From contig NZ_CP150918.1 of NCBI RefSeq assembly GCF_039908635.1, positions 124,001 to 188,000 on the forward strand: DNA of 64,000 nt, written 5' to 3'. The number at the start of each line of letters is the position of its first letter. Within the stretch, counting starts at the first letter, position 1. Source of the stretch: Pseudomonas purpurea (GTDB taxonomy: Bacteria; Pseudomonadota; Gammaproteobacteria; Pseudomonadales; Pseudomonadaceae). Below are positions 37,834 through 46,472 of the stretch, in pieces. The translations under genes were made by a program, and so were the position numbers. The notes under the pieces are model-generated. The model was not told the DNA's origin, did not search any database, and was given only the letters and a program-made list of their open reading frames with translations.

Positions 37834-38616
37834 ATGCCGCGTATTTATGGATTGATGTTTGGATTGTTCGGTCTGGCAGGTTGGGTTCACGCGCAAACGC
37901 CCGTGCCAGACGATCCGCTACAGGAAACCCCGGCGTCCTCCGCCAGCGCTGTCACCGGCAATGAAGCCCGAGGTGTGTTGCGCGCCAAGGATCAGGCGAT
38001 GCTTGCCAGTGAGCTGCCGGGGCGCATTGTCGAGTTGCCCTTCAGCGAAGGCGAATCCTTTAAAAAGGGTGATACCCTGGCCCGCTTCGACTGCTCGGCC
38101 TACCAAGCCCAGCTCAATGCCGCTCAGGCCGCCAGCCGTGGCGCGAGTGAAGAACTGGCCCACAACCGGCAGTTGGCGTCGCTGAATTCAGTGGGGCGCT
38201 TCGAAGTCGCGCGGGCCGAGGCCAAACTCACCGAAATCCGCGCGCAATCCCAGGTGTATCAGGTCCAGGTCAAACGCTGCAGCGTGGTTGCTCCGTTTGA
38301 CGGCCAGGTCGTGGAGCGCAAGGTCCAGCGTTATGAAAGCGTGGCCGCTGGCGCGCCGCTGCTGGACATCGTCGACAACCGCACCCTGGAAATCCACTTG
38401 CTGGTGCCGTCAAGCTGGATGGCCAGGCTCAAGCCGGGCCAGACCTTCAGCTTCGTCCCCGATGAAACCGGTCAGGCCCTCGATGCCACAGTCAAACGCC
38501 TGGGCGCGCGGATCGACGAAGGCAGCCAGACCCTGTTGCTGGTGGCCACGCTGCCGAATGCCAGCGGCCTGCTGGCCGGCATGAGTGGCACGGCGCGTTT
38601 TACGGAGCTTAAGTGA
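37834..38616 (+). CDS. Periplasmic adaptor (HlyD/RND-type), first gene of the export operon
   Basis: The 260-residue secreted adaptor has a signal peptide (MPRIYGLMFGLFGLAGWVHA), lipoyl halves (ASELPGRIVELPFSEGESFKKGDTLARFDCS ... KRCSVVAPFDGQVVERKVQRYESVAAGAPLLDIVD) with a short helical hairpin between them, and a beta-barrel domain ending AGMSGTARFTELK. It is smaller than typical RND adaptors and has no membrane-proximal extension. AGGGAG precedes the ATG, and the stop overlaps the next start by four bases. With no RND or ABC pump next to it, its partner is probably the M50-HlyD membrane protein two genes downstream. Confidence 0.85.
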   Translation: MPRIYGLMFGLFGLAGWVHAQTPVPDDPLQETPASSASAVTGNEARGVLRAKDQAMLASELPGRIVELPFSEGESFKKGDTLARFDCSAYQAQLNAAQAASRGASEELAHNRQLASLNSVGRFEVARAEAKLTEIRAQSQVYQVQVKRCSVVAPFDGQVVERKVQRYESVAAGAPLLDIVDNRTLEIHLLVPSSWMARLKPGQTFSFVPDETGQALDATVKRLGARIDEGSQTLLLVATLPNASGLLAGMSGTARFTELK

Positions 38617-39932
38617 ACGCGCCGGTCGCGACTGGCGCCGAGCAGGTCTTCGCCCGGTTTCTTGAACTCGAACGCCTGACCCGCGCGGCACGCTCCACCG
38701 AACAACTGGCCTTCAGCCTGGTGAACGACGGCCAGGCGCTGTTCGGTTTTCGTCACGCGGCGCTGTTGATCGCCGGCAAGGTGCGGGCGGTGACCGGGGT
38801 CAGTGCGGTGGAGCCGAATGCGCCGTTCGTGGCCTTTGTCGAGCAGGCCGTGGTGCAGCTGTTCAAGCTTGATCTGCTCAATCAGGCGCGGGTGATTCCG
38901 GCCACCTCGTTGAGCGGTGCAATCCAGGCCGACTGGCAGAGTCTCTCGGCGGCGCAGGTGTTCTGGTTGCCGCTGGTCGATCACAAGGGCGAGGTGTTCG
39001 GTGGCCTGTGGCTGGCCCGCGATCTGCCGTGGAACCCGTCCGAACAAGTGCTGTTGTCGCAACTCGGTGACACCTACAGCCATGCCTGGCTGGCGCTGCA
39101 ACCGCGCAAGCCGTGGCGCTTGCGCTGGACGCGCAAACGCCAGGTCGCGCTGGCGGCGATGGTGGTGCTCGGGTTGCTGATTCCGGTGCGTCAGTCGGTA
39201 TTGGCCCCGGCCGAAGTCGTGCCCTTGGGCGGTCGGGTGGTGGCTGCGCCGCTGGACGGGGTCATCGCCGAATTCCTGGTCAAGCCCAACCAGACGGTCA
39301 AGAGTGGCGACCTGCTGCTGCGTTTCGAAAGCACTACCCTCAAAGCCCAGGCCGATGTGGCCGACCGTGCGCTGGGCGTGGCAGAAGCCGAACTCAAGGC
39401 CAACGCCCAGCGTGCTTTCGCCGATGCCGAATCGAGTTCGAAAATTGACCTGCTCGCGGCTCGGGTCGAACAGAAACGCGCCGAACGCGATTACGCCCGC
39501 GAGCTGCTCAAACGCAGCGAAGTGCGCGCCGAACGCGACGGCATTGCGGTGTTCGCCGACGCCGAGCGCATGACCGGCAAACCGGTACAGACCGGCGAAC
39601 GCTTGATGGAAATTGCCGACCCGACCCAGGCCGAATTGCGCATTGAACTGGCGGTGGGCGATGCGATTGCGCTGGACCCGGGCGCGCAAGTGGCGCTGTT
39701 TCTCGACAGCGATCCGTTGCAACGCCACCTGGCCCGGCTCGAACGCTCGGCGTATGAGGCGCAAGCCACGGCCGGCGGGCAGTTGGCCTATCGGCTGGAC
39801 GCGAGTTTCGAACAGGCACCGCCCAGGATCGGCCTGCGGGGCACGGCAAAGATTTTCGGTGATCGCGCGCCGTTGGCGCTGTACCTGTTGCGCAAGCCTC
39901 TGGCCGGTTTGCGCCAGAGCGTAGGTCTTTAG
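38613..39932 (+). CDS. GAF-HlyD chimera, membrane-anchored adaptor
   Basis: The 439-residue protein has a cytoplasmic N-terminal half of about 165 residues that looks like a GAF-type sensor (AARSTEQLAFSLVNDGQALFGFRHAALL; SAAQVFWLPLVDHKGEVFGGLWLARDLPW). One transmembrane helix follows (VALAAMVVLGLLIPVRQSVL, about 173-192), then a periplasmic HlyD part with lipoyl motif (VVAAPLDGVIAEFLVKPNQTVKSGDLLLRFE) and a helical hairpin (RAFADAESSSKIDLLAARVEQKRAERDYA). The start overlaps the upstream adaptor (ATGA-like), and the next gene begins immediately after the stop. The domain order suggests that an intracellular signal or partner could be coupled to the adaptor. The GAF assignment rests on pattern only. 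Confidence 0.75.
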   Translation: MNAPVATGAEQVFARFLELERLTRAARSTEQLAFSLVNDGQALFGFRHAALLIAGKVRAVTGVSAVEPNAPFVAFVEQAVVQLFKLDLLNQARVIPATSLSGAIQADWQSLSAAQVFWLPLVDHKGEVFGGLWLARDLPWNPSEQVLLSQLGDTYSHAWLALQPRKPWRLRWTRKRQVALAAMVVLGLLIPVRQSVLAPAEVVPLGGRVVAAPLDGVIAEFLVKPNQTVKSGDLLLRFESTTLKAQADVADRALGVAEAELKANAQRAFADAESSSKIDLLAARVEQKRAERDYARELLKRSEVRAERDGIAVFADAERMTGKPVQTGERLMEIADPTQAELRIELAVGDAIALDPGAQVALFLDSDPLQRHLARLERSAYEAQATAGGQLAYRLDASFEQAPPRIGLRGTAKIFGDRAPLALYLLRKPLAGLRQSVGL

Positions 39933-42053
39933 ATGACGTTGCCCAACCTGCGGGCGGATTTGCAACTGACCCCGGCGGCGCCGGCCGTAGACGGTTCGCC
40001 GCGCTGGACCCTGGCCGACCCGCTGCGCGGGCGCTATTTCAAGCTGGGCGCGGCAGCCATGCGCTTGTTGCGGCACTGGTCGCTGGGCGATCCCGAGCAG
40101 GTGTTGCGGGCGGCCAATCGTGAGCCAGGGCTGGTCCTGGACGGGCAGGAGCTCGACCAGTTGCTGAGTTTTCTACGCGCCCATGACTTGATCAGCGCGC
40201 TCGATCCGCAGCAGCGCGGCAGTTATGGGATCAAGGCCGCCGCGCAACGCCAGAGCCTGTGGCAAATCGTCTTGCATCAGTATTTGTTTTTTCGCATTCC
40301 ACTGTGGCGCCCGGATAGTTTTCTCAACCGCGCCTGGCCTTGGCTGGCGCGGTTCGGCCCTGGCGCCTTGCGCTACGGCTTACCGATGACTTTGGGGCTC
40401 GGGGTGTTTCTGGTGGCGCGGGACTGGCAGCGGTTTGTCGGGACCTTTCCGCACCTGTTCAGCCTCGGCGGGGCGATGGCGTTTGGCGTGGCGTTGTTCT
40501 TCGCCAAGCTCTGTCACGAGTTTGGCCACGCGTTCATGGCCAAGCGCGCGGGGTGTCGGGTGCAGAGCATGGGTGTGGCATTCATGGTGTTGCTGCCGAT
40601 GTTCTACACCGACGTCAGCGACGCCTGGCGGGTCAATGACCGGCGTGCGCGGCTGTTGATCGGCGCGGGCGGCGTGCTGGCGGAGTTGCTGTTGGCCAGT
40701 GTGGCGCTGCTGGCCTGGTCGCTGTTGCCCGACGGGCCGGCGCGCACCGCCGCCTTCATGCTCGCCAGCGCGACCTGGATCACCACGTTGCTGATCAACC
40801 TCAACCCGTTCATGCGTTTTGATGGTTACTTTCTGCTCAGCGACTTCTGGGAGGTGGACAACCTCCAGGGCCGGGCGTTTGCGCTGTGTCGCTGGCGCCT
40901 GCGCGAGGCGTTGTTCGGCTACGACGAGCCGGCCCCGGAGCCGTGGTCGCCGCGCATGCAACGGCGTTTGCTGATCTGGGGCTACGGGGCGTGGCTGTGG
41001 CGTGCGGTGCTGTTTTTCGGGATCGCGCTGGCGGTGTATCACCTGTTCTTCAAGTTGCTCGGGATCTTCCTGATGCTGGTGGAACTGGTGTGGTTCATCT
41101 TCTTGCCGATCGTGCGTGAGTGGCGCGAATGGTGGACCCGCCGCGAGCAGGCGTATGCACCACGGGTGCTGCTCAGCACGTTGGGTGTGTTGGCGCTGCT
41201 GCTGGTACTCGCGCTGCCCTGGCGCAGTGCGGTGGAGTTGCCGAGCATGCTTGAGGCCGGGCGTGTCAGCGCCTTGCATGCGCCGGTGGCGGCGCGGGTC
41301 AAGCAGGTGAACGTCAGCGACGGGCAAGTGGTCGCTCAGGGCCAGGTGTTGATCGAACTGGAATCACCGGACCTGGATTCGCGCCAGGCCATTGTGCGTC
41401 GGGAAATCGAGATTCAGCAGTTGCAGATGCGCCGACAGGCCGGGCGCAGCGAGACCGCGGCCGATGCCGGGATCGTCGAACAACGGCTGGCCGAAGCGGT
41501 GGCGCAGTACCGTGGCCTGGCGGCTCAGCGTGAACGTTTGCTGTTGCGTGCGCCTCAGGCGGGCACCGTTCGCGATCTGTTGCCGCAACTGAGTGTCGGT
41601 CGCTGGTTGTCGACCAAGGATGCCTTGGCCCGGGTGGTCGAGGAGGGCGTGCGGCTGCGCGGTTATCTGGCCGAGGCCGAGTTGTGGCGGGTTGCGCCGG
41701 GCGCCACGGGGCGATTCATCGCCGATGACCCGATGCACCCGGCGGTCGAGGTGCAGCTCAGTGAAATCGACACCAACGGTGCGGCGTATGTCGAACAGGA
41801 GGCGCTGACCTCCGACCATCACGGACCGATTGCCGTGCGCCGTGATGAAAACCATCGCCCCGAGCCGGTGCAGGCGCAATACGCGGTCCGGTTCGAGGCG
41901 CTTCACGCCATGGCCACGCCGCACCAGCCATTGCGTGGCGTGGTGGTGTTGCAGGGGCGCAGTGAGTCAATCGTGGGCACGGCCCTGGCGTCGGTTGGCG
42001 GCGTTGGGCGTCAGGGAGAGTGGTTTCTAGCGCAGGGAGAAGGCTCATGCTGA
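39933..42053 (+). CDS. M50-family membrane metalloprotease fused to a HlyD-like domain
   Basis: The 706-residue protein belongs to the peptide zinc metalloprotease (COG1994-like) group. An N-terminal cytoplasmic region of about 100 residues resembles a PqqD-like peptide-binding fold (WTLADPLRGRYFKLGAAAMRLLRHW). Then come several membrane helices carrying HEFGH (residues 195-199) and NPFMRFDGY with Asp297 as the likely third zinc ligand. After further helices, a final one (VLLSTLGVLALLLVLALPW) leads to a periplasmic lipoyl/hairpin HlyD part (LHAPVAARVKQVNVSDGQVVAQGQVLIELES). It starts right after the GAF-HlyD stop. I infer an inner-membrane component that processes or passes a substrate to the adaptors, replacing an ABC exporter. 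Zinc binding is predicted from motifs only. Confidence 0.85.
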   Translation: MTLPNLRADLQLTPAAPAVDGSPRWTLADPLRGRYFKLGAAAMRLLRHWSLGDPEQVLRAANREPGLVLDGQELDQLLSFLRAHDLISALDPQQRGSYGIKAAAQRQSLWQIVLHQYLFFRIPLWRPDSFLNRAWPWLARFGPGALRYGLPMTLGLGVFLVARDWQRFVGTFPHLFSLGGAMAFGVALFFAKLCHEFGHAFMAKRAGCRVQSMGVAFMVLLPMFYTDVSDAWRVNDRRARLLIGAGGVLAELLLASVALLAWSLLPDGPARTAAFMLASATWITTLLINLNPFMRFDGYFLLSDFWEVDNLQGRAFALCRWRLREALFGYDEPAPEPWSPRMQRRLLIWGYGAWLWRAVLFFGIALAVYHLFFKLLGIFLMLVELVWFIFLPIVREWREWWTRREQAYAPRVLLSTLGVLALLLVLALPWRSAVELPSMLEAGRVSALHAPVAARVKQVNVSDGQVVAQGQVLIELESPDLDSRQAIVRREIEIQQLQMRRQAGRSETAADAGIVEQRLAEAVAQYRGLAAQRERLLLRAPQAGTVRDLLPQLSVGRWLSTKDALARVVEEGVRLRGYLAEAELWRVAPGATGRFIADDPMHPAVEVQLSEIDTNGAAYVEQEALTSDHHGPIAVRRDENHRPEPVQAQYAVRFEALHAMATPHQPLRGVVVLQGRSESIVGTALASVGGVGRQGEWFLAQGEGSC

Positions 42054-42547
42054 ACAACAATGCGAATGCCTCGGATGGCTTGGTGGTGCGCCCGTCGCGA
42101 GACACTGACGGGCCGTTTCTGCAATGCCTCTATCGTTCGGCACGCAGTGATCTGCAATGGATCGATGGCGAACAGGAGCAGGTCGAACAGGTTATCGCAC
42201 AGCAGTTTCAGGTACAGGAAACGGGCGCGGGCGAGAACTTTCCCAATGCCATGCACTATGTGATCGAAAAGCTCGGCACCGCGATTGGCGCCTTGAGCAC
42301 CGACTTCGGACCCAACGAGATCCGGGTGTTGTACCTGGCGTTCATCCCCGCTGCTCGCGGCCTGGGGTATGGCCGCACGGTACTCAAAGGCGTGCAAAAA
42401 GCCGCCGAGCAGATCCGCTGCCCGGTAGCGACGGTGGTCTGGGCCAGTAATCCTCATGCTCGCCAGCATTACCTGGCACTGGGTTTCCAGGTTGAAGAGC
42501 AAAACCCGGCGGCCGAGCGGCTGGTCTGGTATCCGGGGCCGTGTTGA
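42047..42547 (+). CDS. GNAT-family N-acetyltransferase
   Basis: The 166-residue protein has the acetyl-CoA pyrophosphate loop RGLGYGRTVL after VLYLAFIPAA, and the usual C-terminal strand NPHARQHYLALGF. The ATG overlaps the end of the M50-HlyD gene by seven bases and has a very strong GGGAGAAGG site, so it is the fourth gene of the operon. Its substrate is unknown; acetylation of an exported or modified product is possible. A short REP-derived hairpin follows. Confidence 0.82.
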   Translation: MLNNNANASDGLVVRPSRDTDGPFLQCLYRSARSDLQWIDGEQEQVEQVIAQQFQVQETGAGENFPNAMHYVIEKLGTAIGALSTDFGPNEIRVLYLAFIPAARGLGYGRTVLKGVQKAAEQIRCPVATVVWASNPHARQHYLALGFQVEEQNPAAERLVWYPGPC

Positions 42548-42561
42548 TGGCGGTGAGGTGC

Positions 42562-42587
42562 TGGCGAGGGCGTAGAAACCCTCGCCA
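42562..42587. repeat. Hairpin from a REP remnant between convergent genes
   Basis: TGGCGAGGG and CCCTCGCCA form a 9-bp stem with an 8-nt loop. The arms match the ends of the REPs at 58594-58722. It may end transcription from both the GNAT and DUF6916 genes, although no long T-run is present. Confidence 0.5.
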
Positions 42588-42622
42588 CGGCGCGTGCTTG
42601 ACGGGTTTCAAGCGCGGTCGTT

Positions 42623-42934
42623 TCAGTTGAAGGCGATAAAGAAATAACCCAGCGTCGGGTCGCGGCCCATGGCCGGAATCCGCGACACGAAGACACCCTT
42701 CAAACAGCCGAATCCGGGCAGTTCCAACTCGCATAAACCATCGACAAAGGAAGTTGGCGCCAGGCTGTTCAACTCGACGCTGAAAGGCATGCGCGTACTG
42801 TTCGGCATACGTGCCTGCGGCGTGTCCTTGATGGATTCGATCTGGATCGGCATGACGCTGCCGTCCGGCAGAGACAGGCTGCAGGGTTTGCCCAGCAGGG
42901 GCTGGAAATGCTCACTTTTAACCAGTTGCAGCAT
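42623..42934 (-). CDS. DUF6916-like small protein
   Basis: A 103-residue protein with the beta-rich pattern of DUF6916: an initial SEHFQPLLGKPCSLSLPDGSVMPIQIESI, a central PFSVELNSLAPTSFVDGLCELELPGFGCLKGVFVSRI and an ending GYFFIAFN. There is no signal peptide. CGGAG is six bases before the ATG. Proteins of this type commonly sit beside tail-collar (microcystin-dependent-protein-like) genes, as here: the collar gene is just upstream on the same strand, separated by a strong hairpin. I infer that it binds or chaperones the collar protein. Confidence 0.7.
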   Translation of the reverse strand: MLQLVKSEHFQPLLGKPCSLSLPDGSVMPIQIESIKDTPQARMPNSTRMPFSVELNSLAPTSFVDGLCELELPGFGCLKGVFVSRIPAMGRDPTLGYFFIAFN

Positions 42935-42958
42935 GGCGCGACTCCGGGCCAGGGAAGG

Positions 42959-42981
42959 AGCCGGGGGCCAGGCCCCCGGCT
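42959..42981 (-). other. Intercistronic GC-rich hairpin between collar and DUF6916 genes
   Basis: AGCCGGGGGC, a 3-nt loop, then GCCCCCGGCT: a perfect 10-bp GC stem with no T-run on the minus strand. It is more likely a transcript-stabilising or attenuating element than a full terminator, and could make the collar message more abundant than DUF6916. Confidence 0.6.
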
Positions 42982-42987
42982 GGAACT

Positions 42988-43575
42988 TCAGTTACGTGAA
43001 GGGAACAACCCGTTCAGGGCCATGCTGAAGTTGATCACCAGGAAGGGGTTCATCACCTCAAGCGGCAACCCGGTGCCGGTGGCGGACACCGTGCCGGTGA
43101 TGGCGGTACTGACACCCTGCAACGGCACCGGCGTGGTGCCCTGCTGGTCGGAATAGACCGTGGCAGTGCCCGGGCCTCCGCCGGAGGTGCCGATGAATGA
43201 GTTGGTCGCCGTCGGGACACTGAGCGGGTTGCTGGCAGGGTTGGCCAGTTTCACCGTGGTGGTGGCGCTCAGGCCTGCGAGGGTGTGGGTGTGGTTGGGC
43301 AGGTTGTTGAGGGTGGGGACGACGCTCTCGGTGCCTGAAAACTGGCCGATGACACGGGGCGTCAGGCCCAGCCCGTTACCCTGGCCGACGGGAAACCGTC
43401 CTTGCAGGTTCGGCAACTGGAAGCTGGTGGTGCCATTGCCGCCGTAGTAAGTCCCGAGCAGTGCAAACACCGTTTGGTACTGTGAGATAGGCAGTATCTG
43501 GCCATTACAGGTCGACCAGCCGCTGGGAGAGAAGTTGAACGCAAAAGCCTGAATGGTGCCGATGAAAACTTCCAT
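42988..43575 (-). CDS. Phage-tail-collar / microcystin-dependent-protein-like protein
   Basis: The 195-residue protein opens with the tail-collar signature (GTIQAFAFNFSPSGWSTCNGQ, LPISQYQTVFALLGTYYGGNGTTSFQLPNLQGRFPVGQG) and NLPNHTHTLAG, followed by a Gly/Thr-rich middle and the family's C-terminus (NPFLVINFSMALNGLFPSRN). It has no signal peptide. Collar proteins come from phage tail fibres, but bacterial homologues (Mdp-type) occur without any phage genes. None of the neighbours is phage-like. AAGGA lies nine bases before the ATG. Its position inside the export/modification locus makes it a possible co-substrate. Confidence 0.85.
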   Translation of the reverse strand: MEVFIGTIQAFAFNFSPSGWSTCNGQILPISQYQTVFALLGTYYGGNGTTSFQLPNLQGRFPVGQGNGLGLTPRVIGQFSGTESVVPTLNNLPNHTHTLAGLSATTTVKLANPASNPLSVPTATNSFIGTSGGGPGTATVYSDQQGTTPVPLQGVSTAITGTVSATGTGLPLEVMNPFLVINFSMALNGLFPSRN

Positions 43576-43815
43576 AGATCGTCATCCTTCTGATTATGGT
43601 AGGGCGCTTTCTTGGGTGCGCTTCAGGCGCTGGAGAGGCCGTGTCGATACAGCCGATTCCATTCACTGCAGGGGCCGGTCACGCAGTGCTGAGCGTAGAC
43701 GCTGATGAGGCGTGTTGCCGGGTGTCGGCAGTTTCTGCGCCGAGCGGTGCACAGCGCGCGGGCCGTTGAGGGTTGTCCTACAGTTACCGGGTGACTCAGG
43801 GGGCCAGTGGACAGT

Positions 43816-45417
43816 ATGTCGAGCCGACGTGTGATAGAGGCGGGTAAACCGGCCGGGGCGTTCCCGGTGCTGCGGCAGGTGTCGGCTGCCCGACAGGTGT
43901 GGCGGTGGGTCGGGGGGTACGGGTTCCTGTCGATTATGGTCGTGGCCACCGTCGTGCGTTTTTATGACCTCACGGCCGCCGCCATCTGGGGAGATGAAGG
44001 CTCCAGCCTGTTGATGAGCCAGTATTCATTGGCCGGTATCTGGTTTCATGCCGCCCATGATGTACACCCGCCCCTGTATTTCATGATCCTGCATGGCTGG
44101 ATCGAGCTGTTTGGCGACGGCATCTTTTCGATCCGCTGCCTGAGCGCAGTGCCCGGCATCGCGACCGTGGCGCTCGGCGTCTGGCTCACGCGGTTGATCG
44201 CCAGTCGCCGGGCGGCGCTGCTGGCCGGGTTGCTGCTCGCACTGTTGCCCACGGCGGTGCGTTACAGCCAGGAAGTGCGGATGTATTCGCTGCTGGGCCT
44301 GTGGCTGCTTGGCGCGACCCTTGCCTTGGTGTACTGGATCAAATACCCGAACCGCACGCGTTACCTGCTGGGCTACGTGCTGTTGATGACCGCGGCGTTT
44401 TACACCCACTACTTCACCGCGCTGTGCGTGCTCGCCCATTGGTCCTATTTGCTGGTGCTGCGTTGGCAGCCGACCAGCCCGATGCGTTACGTCAACCGCC
44501 CGGCCTGGTGGCTGGCGAACGCGGCGATTGTGTTGCTTTACCTGCCCTGGGTGCCGGGCCTGGTGGACCTGGTGCGCCATGTCGACGAGCTCAAGGCCAA
44601 TGGCGATGTGGGCTGGGAGCTGCCGGTAACCTTCGACGCGCTGCCTTCGATGATCTGGTCGTTCCTGCTGCAGGACGACGGTGAAGCCCTGCCCTGGCCA
44701 GTCTTTGCCGCATTGCCGCTGTTGCTGCTGGGCGTCGTGGGCTGGGCGGTGGTGACGGATCGCAGCCATTACCGCTGGAGCACATTGCTGGCGATCTATG
44801 CCGTGTTGCCGCTGCTGACGGTGTTTGGCGTGTCATTCATCTCGCCGGTCTTCATCGAGCGATACCTGACCGCGTACGCCGTGGCGTTGCCGTTGCTCAT
44901 CGCGCTGGCCTGCGCGCGTTTGTACCGGCATGTCCGGTGGCTGGCGTTGACAGTGCTGGTGCTGTTTGGCGGGGTCGAGCTGGCAGGGTTGAACAACAAC
45001 AGCACCGTCGATGTGAAGGATCAGGTGAACGTCATGGTCGATTACGTCAACCAGCATTACGTGCCGGGTGACCGGATCGTCATCAGTGACCTGCTGTGGT
45101 ACTTGAGTTACGTCTATTACAACCGTACCGATGCCCAGCCGCTGCTCTACACCCCACCTTCGGCCGAAGGCGGGTCCAGCCGTCCGAACGCGTACGGTTT
45201 CGGCACGCTGGTGGAGGCGCAGGCGCCAGAGATTTACCTCGACAGCCTGACGACCCTGGCCCGTGGCACCGGGCGAGTCTGGTTGATCAGCACGTATGAC
45301 CAGCCGGATGAGTTTGCACCGTTGCCAGCCGGTTGGCAGGTCCTCGGTGAAACCGCAGCAGGCAATGCCCGGGCACGGCTGTTTTTGATGGGCAAGGCCA
45401 GGCCGAACGCGTCTTGA
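43816..45417 (+). CDS. GT-C glycosyltransferase (family 39-like integral membrane protein)
   Basis: The 533-residue polytopic protein has about 12 hydrophobic helices and the ArnT/PMT-like first-loop acidic motif (AAIWGDEGSSLL) followed by DVHPPLYFMILHGW, as in lipid-linked-sugar glycosyltransferases. RYSQEVRMYSLLGLW is another typical loop. The C-terminal periplasmic part (GDRIVISDLLWYLSYVYYNRTDAQPLL) is soluble. I chose ATG 43816; GTG 43807 is too close to the AGGGGG site. Such enzymes move a sugar from an undecaprenyl or dolichyl-type carrier onto protein or lipid in the periplasm. A terminator follows. The acceptor is unknown; the giant protein downstream is a candidate. Confidence 0.82.
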   Translation: MSSRRVIEAGKPAGAFPVLRQVSAARQVWRWVGGYGFLSIMVVATVVRFYDLTAAAIWGDEGSSLLMSQYSLAGIWFHAAHDVHPPLYFMILHGWIELFGDGIFSIRCLSAVPGIATVALGVWLTRLIASRRAALLAGLLLALLPTAVRYSQEVRMYSLLGLWLLGATLALVYWIKYPNRTRYLLGYVLLMTAAFYTHYFTALCVLAHWSYLLVLRWQPTSPMRYVNRPAWWLANAAIVLLYLPWVPGLVDLVRHVDELKANGDVGWELPVTFDALPSMIWSFLLQDDGEALPWPVFAALPLLLLGVVGWAVVTDRSHYRWSTLLAIYAVLPLLTVFGVSFISPVFIERYLTAYAVALPLLIALACARLYRHVRWLALTVLVLFGGVELAGLNNNSTVDVKDQVNVMVDYVNQHYVPGDRIVISDLLWYLSYVYYNRTDAQPLLYTPPSAEGGSSRPNAYGFGTLVEAQAPEIYLDSLTTLARGTGRVWLISTYDQPDEFAPLPAGWQVLGETAAGNARARLFLMGKARPNAS

Positions 45418-45478
45418 GTGCGCCATCGGTTTCAGGTCGATTTATCGCCGCTGTGCAACGCCTTCACACTTAAACGCT

Positions 45479-45512
45479 TCACCCCGCGTGGCTGCTCGCG
45501 CGGTGAGTTTTT
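45479..45512 (+). terminator. Intrinsic terminator after the glycosyltransferase gene
   Basis: TCACC-C-CGCG pairs with CGCG-C-GGTGA (one mismatch), followed by GTTTTT. This suggests the glycosyltransferase is transcribed separately from the sulfotransferase that follows. Confidence 0.65.
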
Positions 45513-45623
45513 GAGCACACTTTTGTTGGGGTCTTGCTCCGATTTGATATCAAAACACCACTAGTTGATTGCGATTTATGGTCTACGCTCTGCCACAAAA
45601 GGACTGACATTTAGGGTGAAGGG

Positions 45624-46460
45624 ATGCAGCAGTTCCACTTTATCTCCGGCTTGCCGCGCTCAGGCTCGACCCTGCTTTCTGCCATTTTGTTGCAGAACCC
45701 GCGCTTTCATGCCGGCATGAGCAGCCCCGTCGGTGCCCTGTTCAGCGGAGTCCTCGAACAATGCAGCGCCGGCAGCGAGTTCGGTGCCGTGATCGACACC
45801 CCGCTGCGACGCCGTTTGTTGCGGGGCCTGTTTGATTCGTTCTACGCCGACAAGGCCGACAAACCGGTCGTCTTCGACACCAATCGCCAATGGTGCTCAC
45901 GGCTCCCCGCGCTCAACGATCTGTTTCCCCAAGCCAAGGTCATTGCCTGTGTGCGCAATGTCGCCTGGGTCATGGACAGCCTTGAGCGGCTCTACCGCGC
46001 CAACCCCTTTGAAAACACCAAGCTGTTTGGCGATGCGGTGGAGCGCAACACGGTCTACAGCCGTTGCGAAACCCTGGCGCAGCGCAACCGGTTGGTGGGG
46101 TTCGCCTGGGCCGCACTCAAGGAAGCCTATTACGGCGAACACGCCGATTCACTGTTGATTGTCGACTACGACCTGCTGAGCCAGGCGCCAGAGCGGGTCA
46201 TTCGGCTGGTTTACGATTTCATCGGCGAACCCTGGTTTGAGCATGATTTCAACAACCTGGCCTACGATGCGCCGGCGTTCGATCAGGCGCTTGGGGTCGC
46301 GGGTCTGCACAAGGTCAAACCCAGGGTCCGCCTGGAGTCGCGGCGCACCATTCTGCCGCCGGACCTGTTCGCGCAATACGCAGAACTGTCTTTCTGGCTC
46401 GATGGCTCTGCCAGCGCTGCCAATGTCATTCGTATGAAAGCCGACGCCGCGATCAGTTGA
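45624..46460 (+). CDS. PAPS-dependent sulfotransferase (first copy)
   Basis: The 278-residue soluble protein begins with the 5'-phosphosulfate-binding loop FISGLPRSGSTLLSA (residues 6-20). It has a 3'-phosphate-type segment around KVIACVRNVAWVMDSLERLY and a third family block RVIRLVYDFIGEPWFEHDFNNL. This is the Sulfotransfer_3-like group, which includes protein-tyrosine sulfotransferase relatives. A good GGTGAAGGG site precedes the ATG. The gene ends within a strong terminator hairpin, and the giant surface protein starts 51 bases later. It would use PAPS made by the APS kinase encoded 10 kb downstream. The substrate is inferred, not shown. Confidence 0.85.
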   Translation: MQQFHFISGLPRSGSTLLSAILLQNPRFHAGMSSPVGALFSGVLEQCSAGSEFGAVIDTPLRRRLLRGLFDSFYADKADKPVVFDTNRQWCSRLPALNDLFPQAKVIACVRNVAWVMDSLERLYRANPFENTKLFGDAVERNTVYSRCETLAQRNRLVGFAWAALKEAYYGEHADSLLIVDYDLLSQAPERVIRLVYDFIGEPWFEHDFNNLAYDAPAFDQALGVAGLHKVKPRVRLESRRTILPPDLFAQYAELSFWLDGSASAANVIRMKADAAIS

Positions 46461-46472
46461 TCGCGGCGTTTT
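46445..46472 (+). terminator. Intrinsic terminator overlapping the sulfotransferase stop codon
   Basis: CGCCGCGATCA and TGATCGCGGCG form a perfect 11-bp stem followed by TTTT. The stop codon lies inside the hairpin. Only 39 bases separate it from the next ATG, with no clear promoter between, so the giant gene may depend on read-through. Confidence 0.75.

Noticed and set aside
42623..43575. Prophage remnant, from the tail-collar gene
   Set aside because: No other phage structural, lysis or integrase gene is nearby, and DUF6916/collar pairs occur outside phages.
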